In this document: positions 1 through 10,332 of the stretch, in pieces
Position numbering within the stretch: the stretch's first letter is position 1
Layout: every line of letters begins with the position of its first letter
NCBI RefSeq assembly: GCF_000149955.1
Contig: NC_030987.1
Location: forward strand, 4,149,190 to 4,213,189
Direction of reading: 5' to 3'
From: Fusarium oxysporum f. sp. lycopersici 4287
Lineage: Eukaryota; Ascomycota; Sordariomycetes; Hypocreales; Nectriaceae
DNA length: 64,000 bases
Notes under the pieces: model-generated
Database searches by the model: none
The model's input: only the letters and a program-made list of their open reading frames with translations
Told to the model about the DNA's origin: nothing
Program-made: the position numbers and the translations under genes

Positions 1-1041
1 ACTGAACATAGTCCATTGAGTTCTTCAGCTCATCCAACGTCAGTCTGTTCTCATCACCACAAGCCAAACAAGTCTTTCTTCTACCCCTCATCCTCACAGA
101 TCGGAAAGGGGTATCAGCCATGCCGCTGAAAAGTAACAGCATCGGTGTCTTGGCCTCCCCATGGGTCTCGAGATCACCTCTTGAAATCAACTTGATGGCC
201 TCCAAAGCCTGTAAGATACCCATTGTGCCAACAATAGGTCCAATGATACCACCCTCACCGCATCCAACCACGCTATCTGGTGGTGGCGGCGTAGGGAATA
301 CGCAGCGATAACAGGGGCCTTTTCCAGGAGGGTTGTTGAGCACGATTAGTTGGCCTGAAGTTTGAAATGCAGATGCTGAGACGAGAGGCTTTGAGAGAAG
401 AACGCAGATATCAGAGATAAGATAGCGGGATGTAGGGTGATCAGTACAATCAAGGACTAGATCATAACCCGATACAATTTCCTCAGAGTTCTGCGGTGTA
501 AGATGTGTGTTGTGCGCATTGTAAGTTATCGTCGGATTCAGACTTCATCAGTTAGCAAGGAACACTTAGCGATGAAGGGGTGTCTCACTCTTTGAGATAT
601 GTAATCGCACTCTGAACCTTACTCATACCAACGCGACCCGTCGAATGCGCAACTTGACGGTGCAAATTCGAAACTTCAACTTCATCACCATCAACAAGAC
701 CGATCGTCCCAATCCCTGAACCAGCGAGGTATGCTGCAGCAGGACATCCCAGGCCTCCAGCCCCAACGAGCAGGACCTTGGCATTCCTCAAGCGTACTTG
801 ACCTATTCTTCAATTAGCACCTTACTCTTGAACATTTAAATGGCAACTGACCTTGAAGTCCAAAGTTGGGAACAATCATCTGTCTACTGTACCTCTCATA
901 CTCGTGGTTATCCAGTGGCCATTTCCACGCTTCTTTAGATTCACGTGCTTGTGACTCTGCGGCTGCGAGTTGAGAGCGTAGATCTGCGAGTTCGACTTCT
1001 CGCTTTGCGATTTCTCTTCGAAGGTTATCAATCTCTTCCAT
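1..1041 (-). CDS. uba4: Adenylyltransferase/sulfurtransferase Uba4 (MOCS3), 3' end off the window
   Basis: E1-like enzyme that adenylates and thiolates the C-terminus of Urm1 (and the MoaD-type subunit in molybdopterin synthesis), acting in the cytosol in tRNA wobble-uridine thiolation. Exons I can place: 852-1041, 589-802 and 542 to beyond base 1, with GT-AG introns that keep the frame. The N-terminus is a coiled coil (about residues 1-40), followed by the ThiF fold with the nucleotide-binding loop GAGGLG, then [13 protein letters not shown]. Zinc-ligand pairs CYRC and CLAC are visible near the left edge. The C-terminal rhodanese domain expected in this family lies outside the window. It is transcribed divergently from slx9. 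Family assignment is firm; splice sites are read by eye. Confidence 0.93.
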
Positions 1042-1450
1042 TATTATTGCATGAGTGTGAACGAGATGTGTGAAGAAGTGTGAAAGTTAAATGTCACGAG
1101 AGGATCAGCTTAGAACGGAGATATTGAGTTGAACCCCACTATGGAATGATAGTATGAGCAGTTCTAACATTTCTATTCATAAAACATCGCAGACTGTTAA
1201 CTGATATAAGAACTAAATGCTCATCTCTTGATTCCATTTTTAGTCATAATTTCAGTGGTAACTTTGCCTAACTTCTGACCGTTGCGTTGATCTGGTCATC
1301 AAGCCGTAAACTGCCCCTCCATGCCGCATCTCGGTGTGCCCCACCATCTCGGTGAGGGTGGCTCACCGAAAATGTTTCTCCAGTATCTTCACCTACACCT
1401 TCAATTCCACACCAAGTCCTCCATCTCCAACACCCCAACCACAGCACAAA
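1042..1450. promoter_or_regulatory. Divergent intergenic region between uba4 and slx9
   Basis: About 400 bp separate the start codons of uba4 (minus) and slx9 (plus), so it must hold both promoters. A short inverted repeat lies near 1335-1362 (ggtgtgcccc / ggtgagggtg-type arms). I see no clear TATA box. Confidence 0.5.
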
Positions 1451-2066
1451 ATGGTACAACCCCTTCCCTCTACATTCTCTTATATAACGCCTCACTAACA
1501 AACCTCAGGCTCCTCAACCCCCAGGTCTCAAAAAGCCCTCCGCGCGCACCCTCCGCCACCAGCGCATAACAGGCCAAATCCACCCGCAAGCCCCCCAAAA
1601 AGTCTTCCGCGACGACGCCGCCGTAACCGACTCCTTCCTCTCCAGCAAACGCGACAAGCGGCTCATCAAGCACTCCTCCTTCGTATCCCGCATCCAATCA
1701 GCACGTATCTCAAAATCCACAAAGCGTCGAAGACCATCGAAGAAACTAGCAGCGAACTTAGAGAGTTTAGCTGATGCGCTGCCGGAGCTAGAGGAGGGCG
1801 CGGAGGTTGTGCAGGGAAAAGTTAGGCATAAGAGCTTGAAGAGTAAGAGGGGTGCGTTGAAGAGGAAGGAGAGGGTTGTTAAGGGCGAGATGGAGAGGTT
1901 TGGGGTTAGTATGGCGAGGTTGACGCAGCAGGATGGCGTGCCTGTGCAGAAGGTTGAGGCGGAGGAGAAGGCTGCGCCGGCGCCGACTGCGAATCGATGG
2001 GCGGCGTTGAGGGGGTATATCTCTTCGACGATGGAGCAGAATCCTGCTTTTGCTGAGAAGAACTAA
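1451..2066 (+). CDS. slx9: Ribosome biogenesis protein Slx9
   Basis: Small basic nucleolar protein of 40S/pre-rRNA maturation and export. The coding sequence is an ATG alone at 1451-1453, a 55-nt intron (1454-1508: donor gtacaa, branch CTAAC, acceptor cag), then 1509-2066, giving 186 residues that begin MAPQPPGLKKPSARTLR. The second exon has no suitable ATG at its start, so the isolated initiator codon is needed to reach the conserved N-terminus. The protein is Lys/Arg-rich with an SLX9-type C-terminal block (NRWAALRGYISSTM). It is divergent from uba4. Assignment rests on overall composition and the central KRDKR...HxSF region; fairly sure. Confidence 0.8.
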
Positions 2067-2239
2067 GCAGGTCGACGTGGAGCGAATCTAGGATACCAAA
2101 GACGGAGATAAAGTCCATAGGTGACGACGTTACAAAAGGCGGCAGATACAATCTTCACAAAAATTTGCCCAGGCGTATGGAGTTGGAATCATATACTTCG
2201 ATCACAGGGCTAGGACAGGCAATAAAACTTATAACCTTG

Positions 2240-2298
2240 ATCCTAAGTGACAAAAAGACTTAGGCAAATTTGCATAAGCTTAGGGGCTCTTTGAGGAG
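2240..2298 (+). repeat. MITE-like repeat, copy 1 (one terminus visible)
   Basis: Begins ATCCTAAGTGAC (2240-2251) followed by a stretch of about 45 bp that is roughly 80% identical to 4903-4957 (shared aagtgacaaaaag, ggcaaattt, ttaggggctct). The right terminal inverted repeat is not recognisable, so this copy looks truncated. Confidence 0.5.
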
Positions 2299-2708
2299 TT
2301 TAGTTTGGCATCATCTATTAAGGTCTAAAGTCTTCATGCTCCCTACGGGAGGCTTACACAATACTTCACAACAGATGCAATACTCGTCATGCTTGTAAAC
2401 GTAGAAATATTCTTCATAAGCTATGCTAATGCACGCATGTCTTTTTCCATATCCTACCAAACGCCTTCATCGCTAACTCGTATTACTTTGATATCTGGGA
2501 GTATCATTAAAACAACAAACGCGTGTATGGGCATCTTTCTCTGTTACATGATAACCACATCCTCTTACTGCTCCACGCTACCACCAACGCCAAGATAAAA
2601 AGACACAGGTGAATAAAAAGGACAAAATGAGATGACAAAAAACAAAACTGATCGACCGTGACGCATCCGTCGTAAAATTCATTTCATTACAGTGGTGGAA
2701 CAAGTGCA

Positions 2709-3179
2709 TCATTGGGTCTCGATCACACTTTGAGGTGGGAGAGCTGTTCTGGTGCTGCTGGAAGACCTCTTACCCCGGACTTTGACGGGAGTTGGAGGAC
2801 TTGTTGGAATCCTGGGCTCTTTGGTGACTCGGTCGGACTTGCATGCTCGTGGACCAAGAGGAGGTGAATCCTTGGAAGATCGAATTGGGTTCGAGTTTGT
2901 GCGCACACGATTTCTCATTCCTCTCCAAGGAGGTTGATCAATAAGTCTAGTGGGAGAAGTATCCTTGGGTTTAGTGACTGGACCCTTGGCAATTGAACCA
3001 TTGCCGTTTTGGTTGACGGGGGACTTCTTTGCCTCTTGAGAACGAGGAGGTGAACGGCGTGGTGACCGAGGTGGTGACCGCGGGGACTGTCGGACGTTAC
3101 GTGCCTTTGCCGTCTGGGCCTCTTTGATTTGCCTTAAGAGTTCCTCGAATTCTTCGCAAGAGCCGTAGCAGTCCGTTCT
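2709..3179 (-). other. In-frame open extension downstream of the Den1-like TAG
   Basis: After the TAG at 3180-3182 the same frame stays open for 156 codons to a TGA at 2709-2711. The conceptual peptide starts RTDCYGSCEEFEELLRQ, then has Ser-Pro/Arg repeats (SPRSPPRSPRRSPPRS) and ends PPQSVIETQ. The composition looks coding and matches the basic, Ser/Pro-rich end of the preceding exon. It could be joined to the protease by an alternative acceptor (exon starting at 3177, an AGAG junction) or by recoding of the UAG. Otherwise it is 3' UTR. Confidence 0.55.
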
Positions 3180-4117
3180 CTATTCGATCCGCGGCGGCGT
3201 CTTGTTCGAAAATGGGCTGGCGCTCCTCCTATCTTGGTTATTAGACACGTCATACAAAAACAATTGGGGTCACTCACGATCGCCTACGCTCGCCCTCCTT
3301 GCGGAGGTTTTCGATAATTCGCATCATCTCCTTGCGGCCACCATAGCTATCGACCATCTTACCACCCATGCTCATCGACACCTTCTCGCGGGCATTAGCG
3401 CAGAGAAGGCGCTTGACGAGGAGGTGGCGCATCAACAAGCAAACAAAGACACCACAGTCGCTACCGTTCTCCTGCTGGGGGCAATCCTCGAGGTTGATAA
3501 ATCGAAGAGGTCGTCCAAGGATAGTGGCAAGCTTGCGAGTTGCAACGTTGGCTTCGGAGTAGTTGGCGCCACCGAGGGAGTCGTAGTGGAAAGCGACACC
3601 ATCGAGGGTCGAGACAAGGAGCAGCGACCAATGGCTACCACCCTCTGCGACACTCACATTACGATTGTCGTTGATGGGTAGGAAGATATGGGTGACCTTT
3701 GAGAAATCGGGAAGGGCGGATTGGACTGATCGGAGGTCGGGCTCCTTCATAAGAAGGAATGTCATGCTAGGACGAAGCAGGACGATGCGAGCTTGAGGAT
3801 ACTTGGGAAGTGTTTCGCGCTCCAGATATTCCTCCCAAAAAGCAATATTGTTATCTGTCAACCAGTCGTGCTTGAGCGCCTTGATATCCTCAGCTGTCAA
3901 GAGGACATCATAGTAGCTAAGATAGGGCTTCTCGGGAGCGAGCTATTGTAAGGCGTTAGCGTCAACGCCACGAGACAAGTCGCATTCCATGCTAAACTCT
4001 ACCAAAAGCGCATCTCAAAGATAGGCGCATTGGATCGATACCTAGACAGGCGTACGGAGATGCGGGGTTACATACCGAATCGCCAAAGTGGCGGGCCATC
4101 CTCTGACGAAACGGCAT
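3180..4117 (-). CDS. Den1/SENP8-like cysteine protease (NEDD8/ubiquitin-like specific)
   Basis: C48 (Ulp1-type) protease whose closest pattern is SENP8/Den1, which processes NEDD8 and deneddylates targets. Exons: 4076-4117 (MPFRQRMARHFGDS), 3278-3942, 3180-3228, all GT-AG, giving 251 residues. The catalytic triad is visible: His118 in GGSHWSLL, Asp135 in HYDSLGG, Cys177 in NGSDCG, with the oxyanion Gln171. NDNR precedes the His as in SENP8 (INDN). An open frame upstream (to about 4326, ending in a ctacag acceptor) adds a Ser/Thr-rich stretch and may be an N-terminal extension with a start I cannot place. The TAG at 3180 is followed by 156 further codons in frame (see extension and findings). 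Confidence 0.85.
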
Positions 4118-6245
4118 CTTGTGTTGCTTTGATGTCGAGGATGAAGTAGATGTAGATGAGGTCGACGAACGAGGTGAGACTTCAGGAGAATGCGATGTCG
4201 AGTCTGCGGGTGTGATCTCGTAGTCGGAATTGGCGGTTAAGGTTGAGTCCGAGGTGTCAGCCGAGCTTGAGCTGCCTGGTCGTCGTGATCGGCGGCTCCG
4301 AAAGTTGAGAAGACCGTGCAAACGGCTGTAGAGGGCAAGGATGTTAGAGGACGATTGGTAAAAAGACGGATGCACAAAGGGTGATAATGCGCTGAGGATT
4401 GAGAGGTAGTAGTTTGTAAAAGATGAAAGTGTTAAAGGATGCAGAAGTAGAATGGATGGAAGTAATCTGAGCTGAAGCAGAAGAACAGATGCAGCAAGTG
4501 GCAGTGTAAGTGACTGACGGGACAATAGGTAGAAGACGCAGTGGAAGCGGGGTCGACAGTGGTAATCTGAATAAGAGGAATCCGTACACAATAGAACAGC
4601 TCTTTTGAACTAGTGGCAGTGGTATTATACCGAGGCTTTTCAGGTAAATTTGACCCTTGTGCAACGTAGGGGGAAAAGGTTGAGGTCTGGGGAGAAAAAA
4701 AAAAGAGAAAGGAAAAAAAACTGGAGCGAAGGGCAGTGTCTGCAGCTGCCGCGTTGGACAGGAGGCTCAGCCCAGGACGCAGTGGAGGCGGGGCAGACGA
4801 CGGCACTGGCAATTTAGCGCCAATGCCCTGGAGGCCCCCCCTGCTTGTAAGAGATGCAATGCGGGCAGCCAGCTTTGACTGATGCAGACGGACCTCTTTA
4901 TCAAGTGACAAAAAGCTCTGGGCAAATTTAGTGTAGATTTAGGGGCTCTTGAGACTGGTCATTTTCGTCACTTAGGATAAAAAAGGTTGGGCCTCCCTTA
5001 TGCAGAGTGGTCATATGACGATGTGACGAAGAGTGGTTGGGGATATGGATGCCATTGTTCATGACTGAAACAGAATAAAGGCACTGGGCTCTGAATAAAC
5101 GCAATGGGACAGAACAAAGCCAAACGAAACAGAACAGAACAGAACGAAACAATCGTCTTACTCACCCTGGTGTAGAAATATGCCCCGCATCATCTGAACC
5201 CATCATGTCATGCCACTCGAGTTTCAAGCTGTAACAAACAAAGCGCAGTTATTATCCAAGCGCAAGGGGTCCAAGCAAAGAATAAATTAAATATTAAAAA
5301 AAAGGCAATTAATAACTTTATTCGTAAATGGATTTTGGTATATTCAGCATTAATCGTAGTGGCTTTCATCAGCAGGTCTGGATCTCTTATATCATGCATA
5401 CCATCTAAATCTCGGACTTGGGAATGACCCCGTCCGCGCCACAAAGTCACTACGTCACCCACAACCTAAGGTAAACCACCATCGTCATCGTTTCCCATGT
5501 TCGTTATCACGCCGAAACGCCTCCCGGACTGTACACTCCAGGCATCGACATCACCAGCCACTAACGCAGTGATATGTCAGCTAGATAGGGCAGGCAGCTA
5601 ATCTTGAAGATCGTGATGCTTATTATGACACGCAACATCAAAAGTACTCGTCTCTAAGTGTCTCATGGTTATATCATCTATTCCCAATCGTGATATTCAG
5701 CTACCTCTCGCTTCCTTTTAACCGCTATTCGCCAAGTATTCTTCCACCCTCACTCAGAAGCCAGTCTGAAGCCAAGTCTACGATGCTTCCCGTATCGAGC
5801 CTAGCCTCATCGAATAAGCGAAGAATGGCTCTCTTCCCATTCATCCGTCCATTCAGCATGCCTAGAATGCCACCAGTCTCAAACCTTGGATCTGCTTCAC
5901 ACCCCATCTTAAGATCGCTTCAAATCTTGCCCAAAATCTGTAGTTCTGTGACCATGAGTACCATCATAGCGAGGACATCACTTCTCAATAAGAAAGATCA
6001 CTACCAATGTCCAGCGGCTCCTCATCAAGCATGACATTGGCCAAGCCCGGTATACTTACCGCTCTACTAACATGAAACTGACCCATCAATCAACCTTTTG
6101 ATCCCTGCCGCCATTGAACCCTGATTTTCAGTCCCCATTCCACCAACTGCCATCACCTGCCCACAACTTGAGCCAAACTTGCCCGTTACCTAGCCCCCAC
6201 CAAATCCCATGTTCTATCATTACAAAATCTGTACAGTAAATCGTC
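4118..6245. other. Intergenic region, 2.1 kb
   Basis: Upstream of the Den1-like gene and downstream of the 6.2-9.2 kb gene. Holds a Ser-rich open frame adjoining the protease start (about 4120-4326), polypurine and A-rich tracts near 4685-4725 and the MITE-like copy 2. A 60-codon minus-strand frame at 5725-5907 has a plausible composition, but I cannot connect it to a gene. No other gene is seen. Confidence 0.4.
4903..4978 (+). repeat. MITE-like repeat, copy 2, with terminal inverted repeats
   Basis: The left end AAGTGACAAAA (4903-4913) is inverted at the right end, where 4967-4978 reads GTCACTTAGGAT. The reverse complement of that right end, ATCCTAAGTGAC, is identical to the left end of copy 1 at 2240. 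The body is about 75 bp, non-coding and too small for a transposase. The two copies lie in direct orientation on either side of the Den1-like gene. Confidence 0.5.
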
Positions 6246-9201
6246 TCAATCTTCGTAGTCTGCAAGTTTTCCCTTCATCAATCGTCCATGAAGTGCTCGT
6301 AAACTTGTCGTCGCTTGTTGAAACAAGTGGCGGCGCCTTGCTACCGTTTCATTCAGTTGCTGCATCGCCTTCTCTCGTATCTTTCCGCGCTCATCAATCG
6401 CTGCCTTTGCTGCCCGCGTCCCCTGGAGGAACCTATCACTATCCTTCTTCCACGTTTCATTGAGCGCTTGCCTCTCTTGTATGTAGCGTCGTTCGATCTT
6501 GTCCACGCAATTGATGCCATTCTTCCGATAGGCATCAGCGCCGCGGTAGATGGTCGCTTCCTTGGCCTGGAGATGACCCAGCATCGTCTAGGCAGCATGT
6601 TAGCATTAAACTGACCCTCGGCAAGGGACTTACCTCGACTAATCCATGGAGTTTCTCTGCTATCTCTGCATTCGGCCCGGCCGGTCGTGTCTGTCTGGGA
6701 GAGACTCCATTGCCGCGGACTTTGTCATGCTCCATGGCCTGTTCCACTTCGGCAGTCGCTTCATTTTGTCCCTGCAGGGATGCCAGTATCTGAGCATGAA
6801 GGTCTTTATCACTTGAACTTGGCTCGGGGTGCAAGTTGACCGGCTCAGCTTTGACCTTCGCATTAGGTTTGGGTCTCAATCCCACTCTGGTCTTGTCATG
6901 AATGGCCTCTGCAGCTGCCAGACTAGAGAGATACTCTTGTTGTAAGTGATTGCCATCAGGATATGGGGGTTCCTATTCCGCAGTTCTTCGAAGGCGTTGG
7001 GATCTTCTAGGCTCCGTCTGCTGGTTGCGCTTGGGCACTTTCGCAGATACAACTTCTTCCATAGCACTTGGACTTGTTCCACCGACAAGCTGTGCTGGGC
7101 TTGTTTCAAGTGGTAACGGGTTACCCGCCTGACTGATACTGAAGCTCCTTGATGACTTACTGATCTTGCGAGGTGGTTGAGAAACATCAATGATGGGGTC
7201 AACTGTCGTAGCAGGTCTTTTCAAGGTCCTTGCTTGTGAAGTATCTTGTTGAACGAGAATGTTGGTGTCGCGAGCCGACAAAACCTCCCTTCGGCCCTTT
7301 TGAGCTGCACGGTTTCCCCTCGTGCTTGGAAGAGGTTCTTCAACAATCTTCTTGGAGTCAGGCTTAACAGTCATGGTTGTCTTCTGCCTAGAGATTTGTT
7401 CTTCTGGAGGACGTGAAGGGTGAGAGGCCTCGGGCTTCTGCGGTAGGGTCTGCGGGCGTGTAGACGGCTGCGCTTTCTCACGGTGAGCATGGCCTACTGG
7501 TTCCACGTCGACAATTGGGTCAACGAGCAACTCTCCCATCACTGATTGAGTCTTCCTTGCTGATTGCCTCTTCTCTTTTGGTTGCAAGTCTTCAGTTGGA
7601 ACGAAGGCATCGTCATCATCGGAAAACAAGGAGCTTTCAGGGTCGCTAGAGAGCACGATAGGGTCCTGAGTCGATCCCTGAGTCTCATTTCTCTTTCCTG
7701 GAGTCTCTTGGGCCTTTAAAGGCTGCGACACTGGTGCTTTTTCCTCTTTCACCTTGGCTCGAGTTATTCTCTTGTTGATCGCGGGCGCAGGCTTAGCTAC
7801 CACTTTTGTAGCAGGAACTACACGTTCTTCAGCTGTATAAGGTTTGTCCTGAGGTACCACGTTCTTCAAATCTGACTTTCGTGTGGCTGGGGGAGCTTTC
7901 TGGGAAGCATCTTGAGCAGGCGGTTTGCGCTTTGGCGCAGGTTTTCGTTTCGAGCCGGGTCTCCCTTTCCCTGCACTTGCAATGGGAGAGACAGAGGCAG
8001 CATGCGACTTTCTGAGATTGCTCACGATGGGCATGCGAGGTTGCTGTTCCGCTGCATTCCGTGGTGTTACCTCTTTTATTTCATGTGTCTCTTCGTCGAA
8101 TTGGATGGGAGTCTTCGCTCGTTGTCTCCGGCCTTTCCTTTCCTTGGGTCGTTGCTCACTTGTCCGTACATCCTGAGTTATCGCAGCGGCAGGCTTCCTT
8201 TTTGGTGTCTCTTTGCCTTTGAGAGCGCTGTTCTTCCGCTTTGGGAGCTTCGCTGGTAGCTTTTCAGGGGGTGAAGATGCTTGCTCCTGTCTTTCGTCTT
8301 CTCCTGATGGATCCAGTTCCTCCTCTAACAGTCTCGTAAGGGCATCATGGCTTTTTGAGGCCTTCCCCGGCCTGCCTTTTGTCTTTGAGTTCTGCGACGA
8401 ATTTGGCTTCTTAGTACGCTGGGACCTTTCTGTGGCAGCTTCAGGTGCTTCCTCCTCTTTTCGCGATGTCTCAGCTTCAAGCTCAGCCGTCGACTTGGGA
8501 GGCGTGACATCATATAGCTCGTCTTCCGGCAAGTGATCCATGGTTGCTGATTTAGGGAAAGGCGGTAATCCGAGAGCCTGTATCGAATCGGGGATGGTAC
8601 TTGGTAGTGGTGCCAAAGGATTGTTTTCCGGGATATTTAGTGCCTCGTCATCTCCAATCTGAGAGGCAGCCAACGAATAATAAGGTGAACTTCGTCGTAC
8701 AGTAGAAGCTGTCTCAGAAAAGTCAACAAGAGGAGGTTCTTTGCTTTCCTGATCAGGCTCTGATGGCAGTGGCTGAGTGTTGGGAAGCTTGCCTAGGCCG
8801 GACTTTGGACTGGAAAATTCGTCGAGAAGAGAATCTTGGTTATCTAAAAACGTTGGTTCGTCTTCCCGTAGAGGCGTGCTTCGGCGTGTTGAACCGATTT
8901 CAGACCATGAGAAATCAACAGGCGGTTGAGCGGATGGAGCGGCTTCAGCTTCAACCAGCTGCATTAGATCATCCTCATTGAGATCATCATCAAATTCATT
9001 TGTTGACGGTATCTCAGAATTTGGAAGTTCGGAATTTGCATCCTGATTTGGTAATGCCGGTGTTGGATCCTGAGGCTGAACTCCACGAGGAGACTGATCG
9101 TGACGATTTGGAGTCGTGTCGAGTTGCCCAATGGCTCTAATCCTCCCTGAATGCCGCTTACCCTTTAGGCGTGGGCCAGACTTCCCACCTCTTCGAGGCA
9201 T
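6246..9201 (-). CDS. Large low-complexity nuclear-type protein with an internal in-frame TAG
   Basis: I do not recognise a family. The main frame runs from ATG 9199-9201 (MPRRGGKSGPRLKGKR) for 742 codons to TAG 6973-6975. It is rich in Lys, Pro, Ser and Glu, with acidic patches (DDDLNEDDLMQLVEAE; SDDDDAFVP) and many basic nuclear-localisation-like clusters, ending RRSQRLRRTAE. After the TAG the same frame continues (EPPYPDGNHLQQEYLSSL) for 113 codons to a clear donor (gtaagt, 6633), a 46-nt intron and a last exon 6246-6587. That exon encodes a helical, coiled-coil-like tail of 113 residues (from TMLGHLQAKEATIYRG to KLADYED). The composition suggests a chromatin or chromosome-associated protein; this is inference. 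Either a 742-residue protein plus a separate ORF, or one protein of about 969 residues. Confidence 0.7.
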
Positions 9202-10332
9202 TGGTGCACACTTTGCAAGACAGTTAGTGGATGAAACTGTATTGGAGGGGTGCACAGCGTTCGTTGTAGGGGATCTGACTTATAGTTCCCCCAAACGATT
9301 AGAGGGTGTGATTTGGGCTATCACCTACCGCCGTAAATGGGTGAGAGAGAACTAAACGATGCCGAGATCGCAAGCGATATCAAAGAATGTTTGAGAACGT
9401 AGAGTTATTTCGAGAACGCTTTGCGATTTGGTAAGGGGACCACGTTGGCTGAGATGGGTAGGAGCAGATGGTGGAAGCTGATGGCAAAATGGAAGGAGCG
9501 GGCACCCTCGAGAGGTTGAATGCCTCTTGCCTGCTTCATTGCGATGGCACTTGCCCACTCATTCGTGAATCACTGTGTGTAAATGGATTTTTTAAAATTC
9601 CTCAAGGTACGATAAATAAAAGCGCTACAGACACCATGTTTATATCATCACCTTAGTATTCGATATCAAGAATACAGTCAGTTCTCTATAACGCCAACTC
9701 TAATATCAACAGGCCAACTTGGGTACATGTAACGGACACAAACTACACTTCACCCTATCCTGGCATAAAAAATCAAGAACAACCCTTCACTGGCTTAGAC
9801 GAAATGATGAATATAGATGTTAGTAGACAACGTCAGTTGTTGAAATGGTTGAATTTGTCCAGCCTACCCTGCACAACCGGAGGGTTTCTGGATGCAATGG
9901 AGGAATTCATTAATGTTGATCTGCGATCTATCGCAACGGGCCATCGCTTGGTAAAATTTCAGCAAGCCAATTCGTCAGATAATCCTGGTAAAGCCCGATA
10001 GTCCGGAATTCATCAATAGGGAAGCGGACTTTGACTGCGGACCATCGGTCGGCGCAACTATTCCCACGCCTTACCCGCGCGGCGCATTATTCAGCACGGC
10101 AGCAAGGGACGCCCACTATCTCCGCTCCGCTCGAATCTATGACCCGTTTCATGATGAATAACACCTTTATCTCCGCGGAAACCCATGCTTTGAACATTTA
10201 TTGTGATATTTATTTGTGAGCGCTTTATATATCCCTCCTTCGCCACCTGGCAGGATCACAGATCTAGCGACACCTGTGCCACGGCCCAATCAATCAGTTG
10301 TAAGCTTACGTCTAAGCTTCTCACTCGACGTC
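9202..10332. other. Divergent intergenic region, 1.1 kb
   Basis: Lies between the starts of the large minus-strand gene and the gamma-glutamylcyclotransferase-like gene. Short ORFs only, none convincing. It should hold both promoters. Nothing else recognised. Confidence 0.4.

Noticed and set aside
3202..3681. 159-residue plus-strand ORF
   Set aside because: Antisense shadow of the Den1-like protease, whose catalytic motifs are on the minus strand.
4432..4911. 159-residue minus-strand ORF upstream of the Den1-like gene
   Set aside because: Its second half is low-complexity Phe/Ser/Leu from pyrimidine-rich DNA and it does not join the protease frame by a clear intron.
5725..5907. 60-codon minus-strand frame (MGCEADPRFETGG)
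   Set aside because: Plausible codons, but upstream frames hit stops and no splice joins it to a start or a neighbour; too weak to call.
7912..8536. Plus-strand ORFs with Cys/Phe-rich translations
   Set aside because: Shadows of the low-complexity minus-strand gene.
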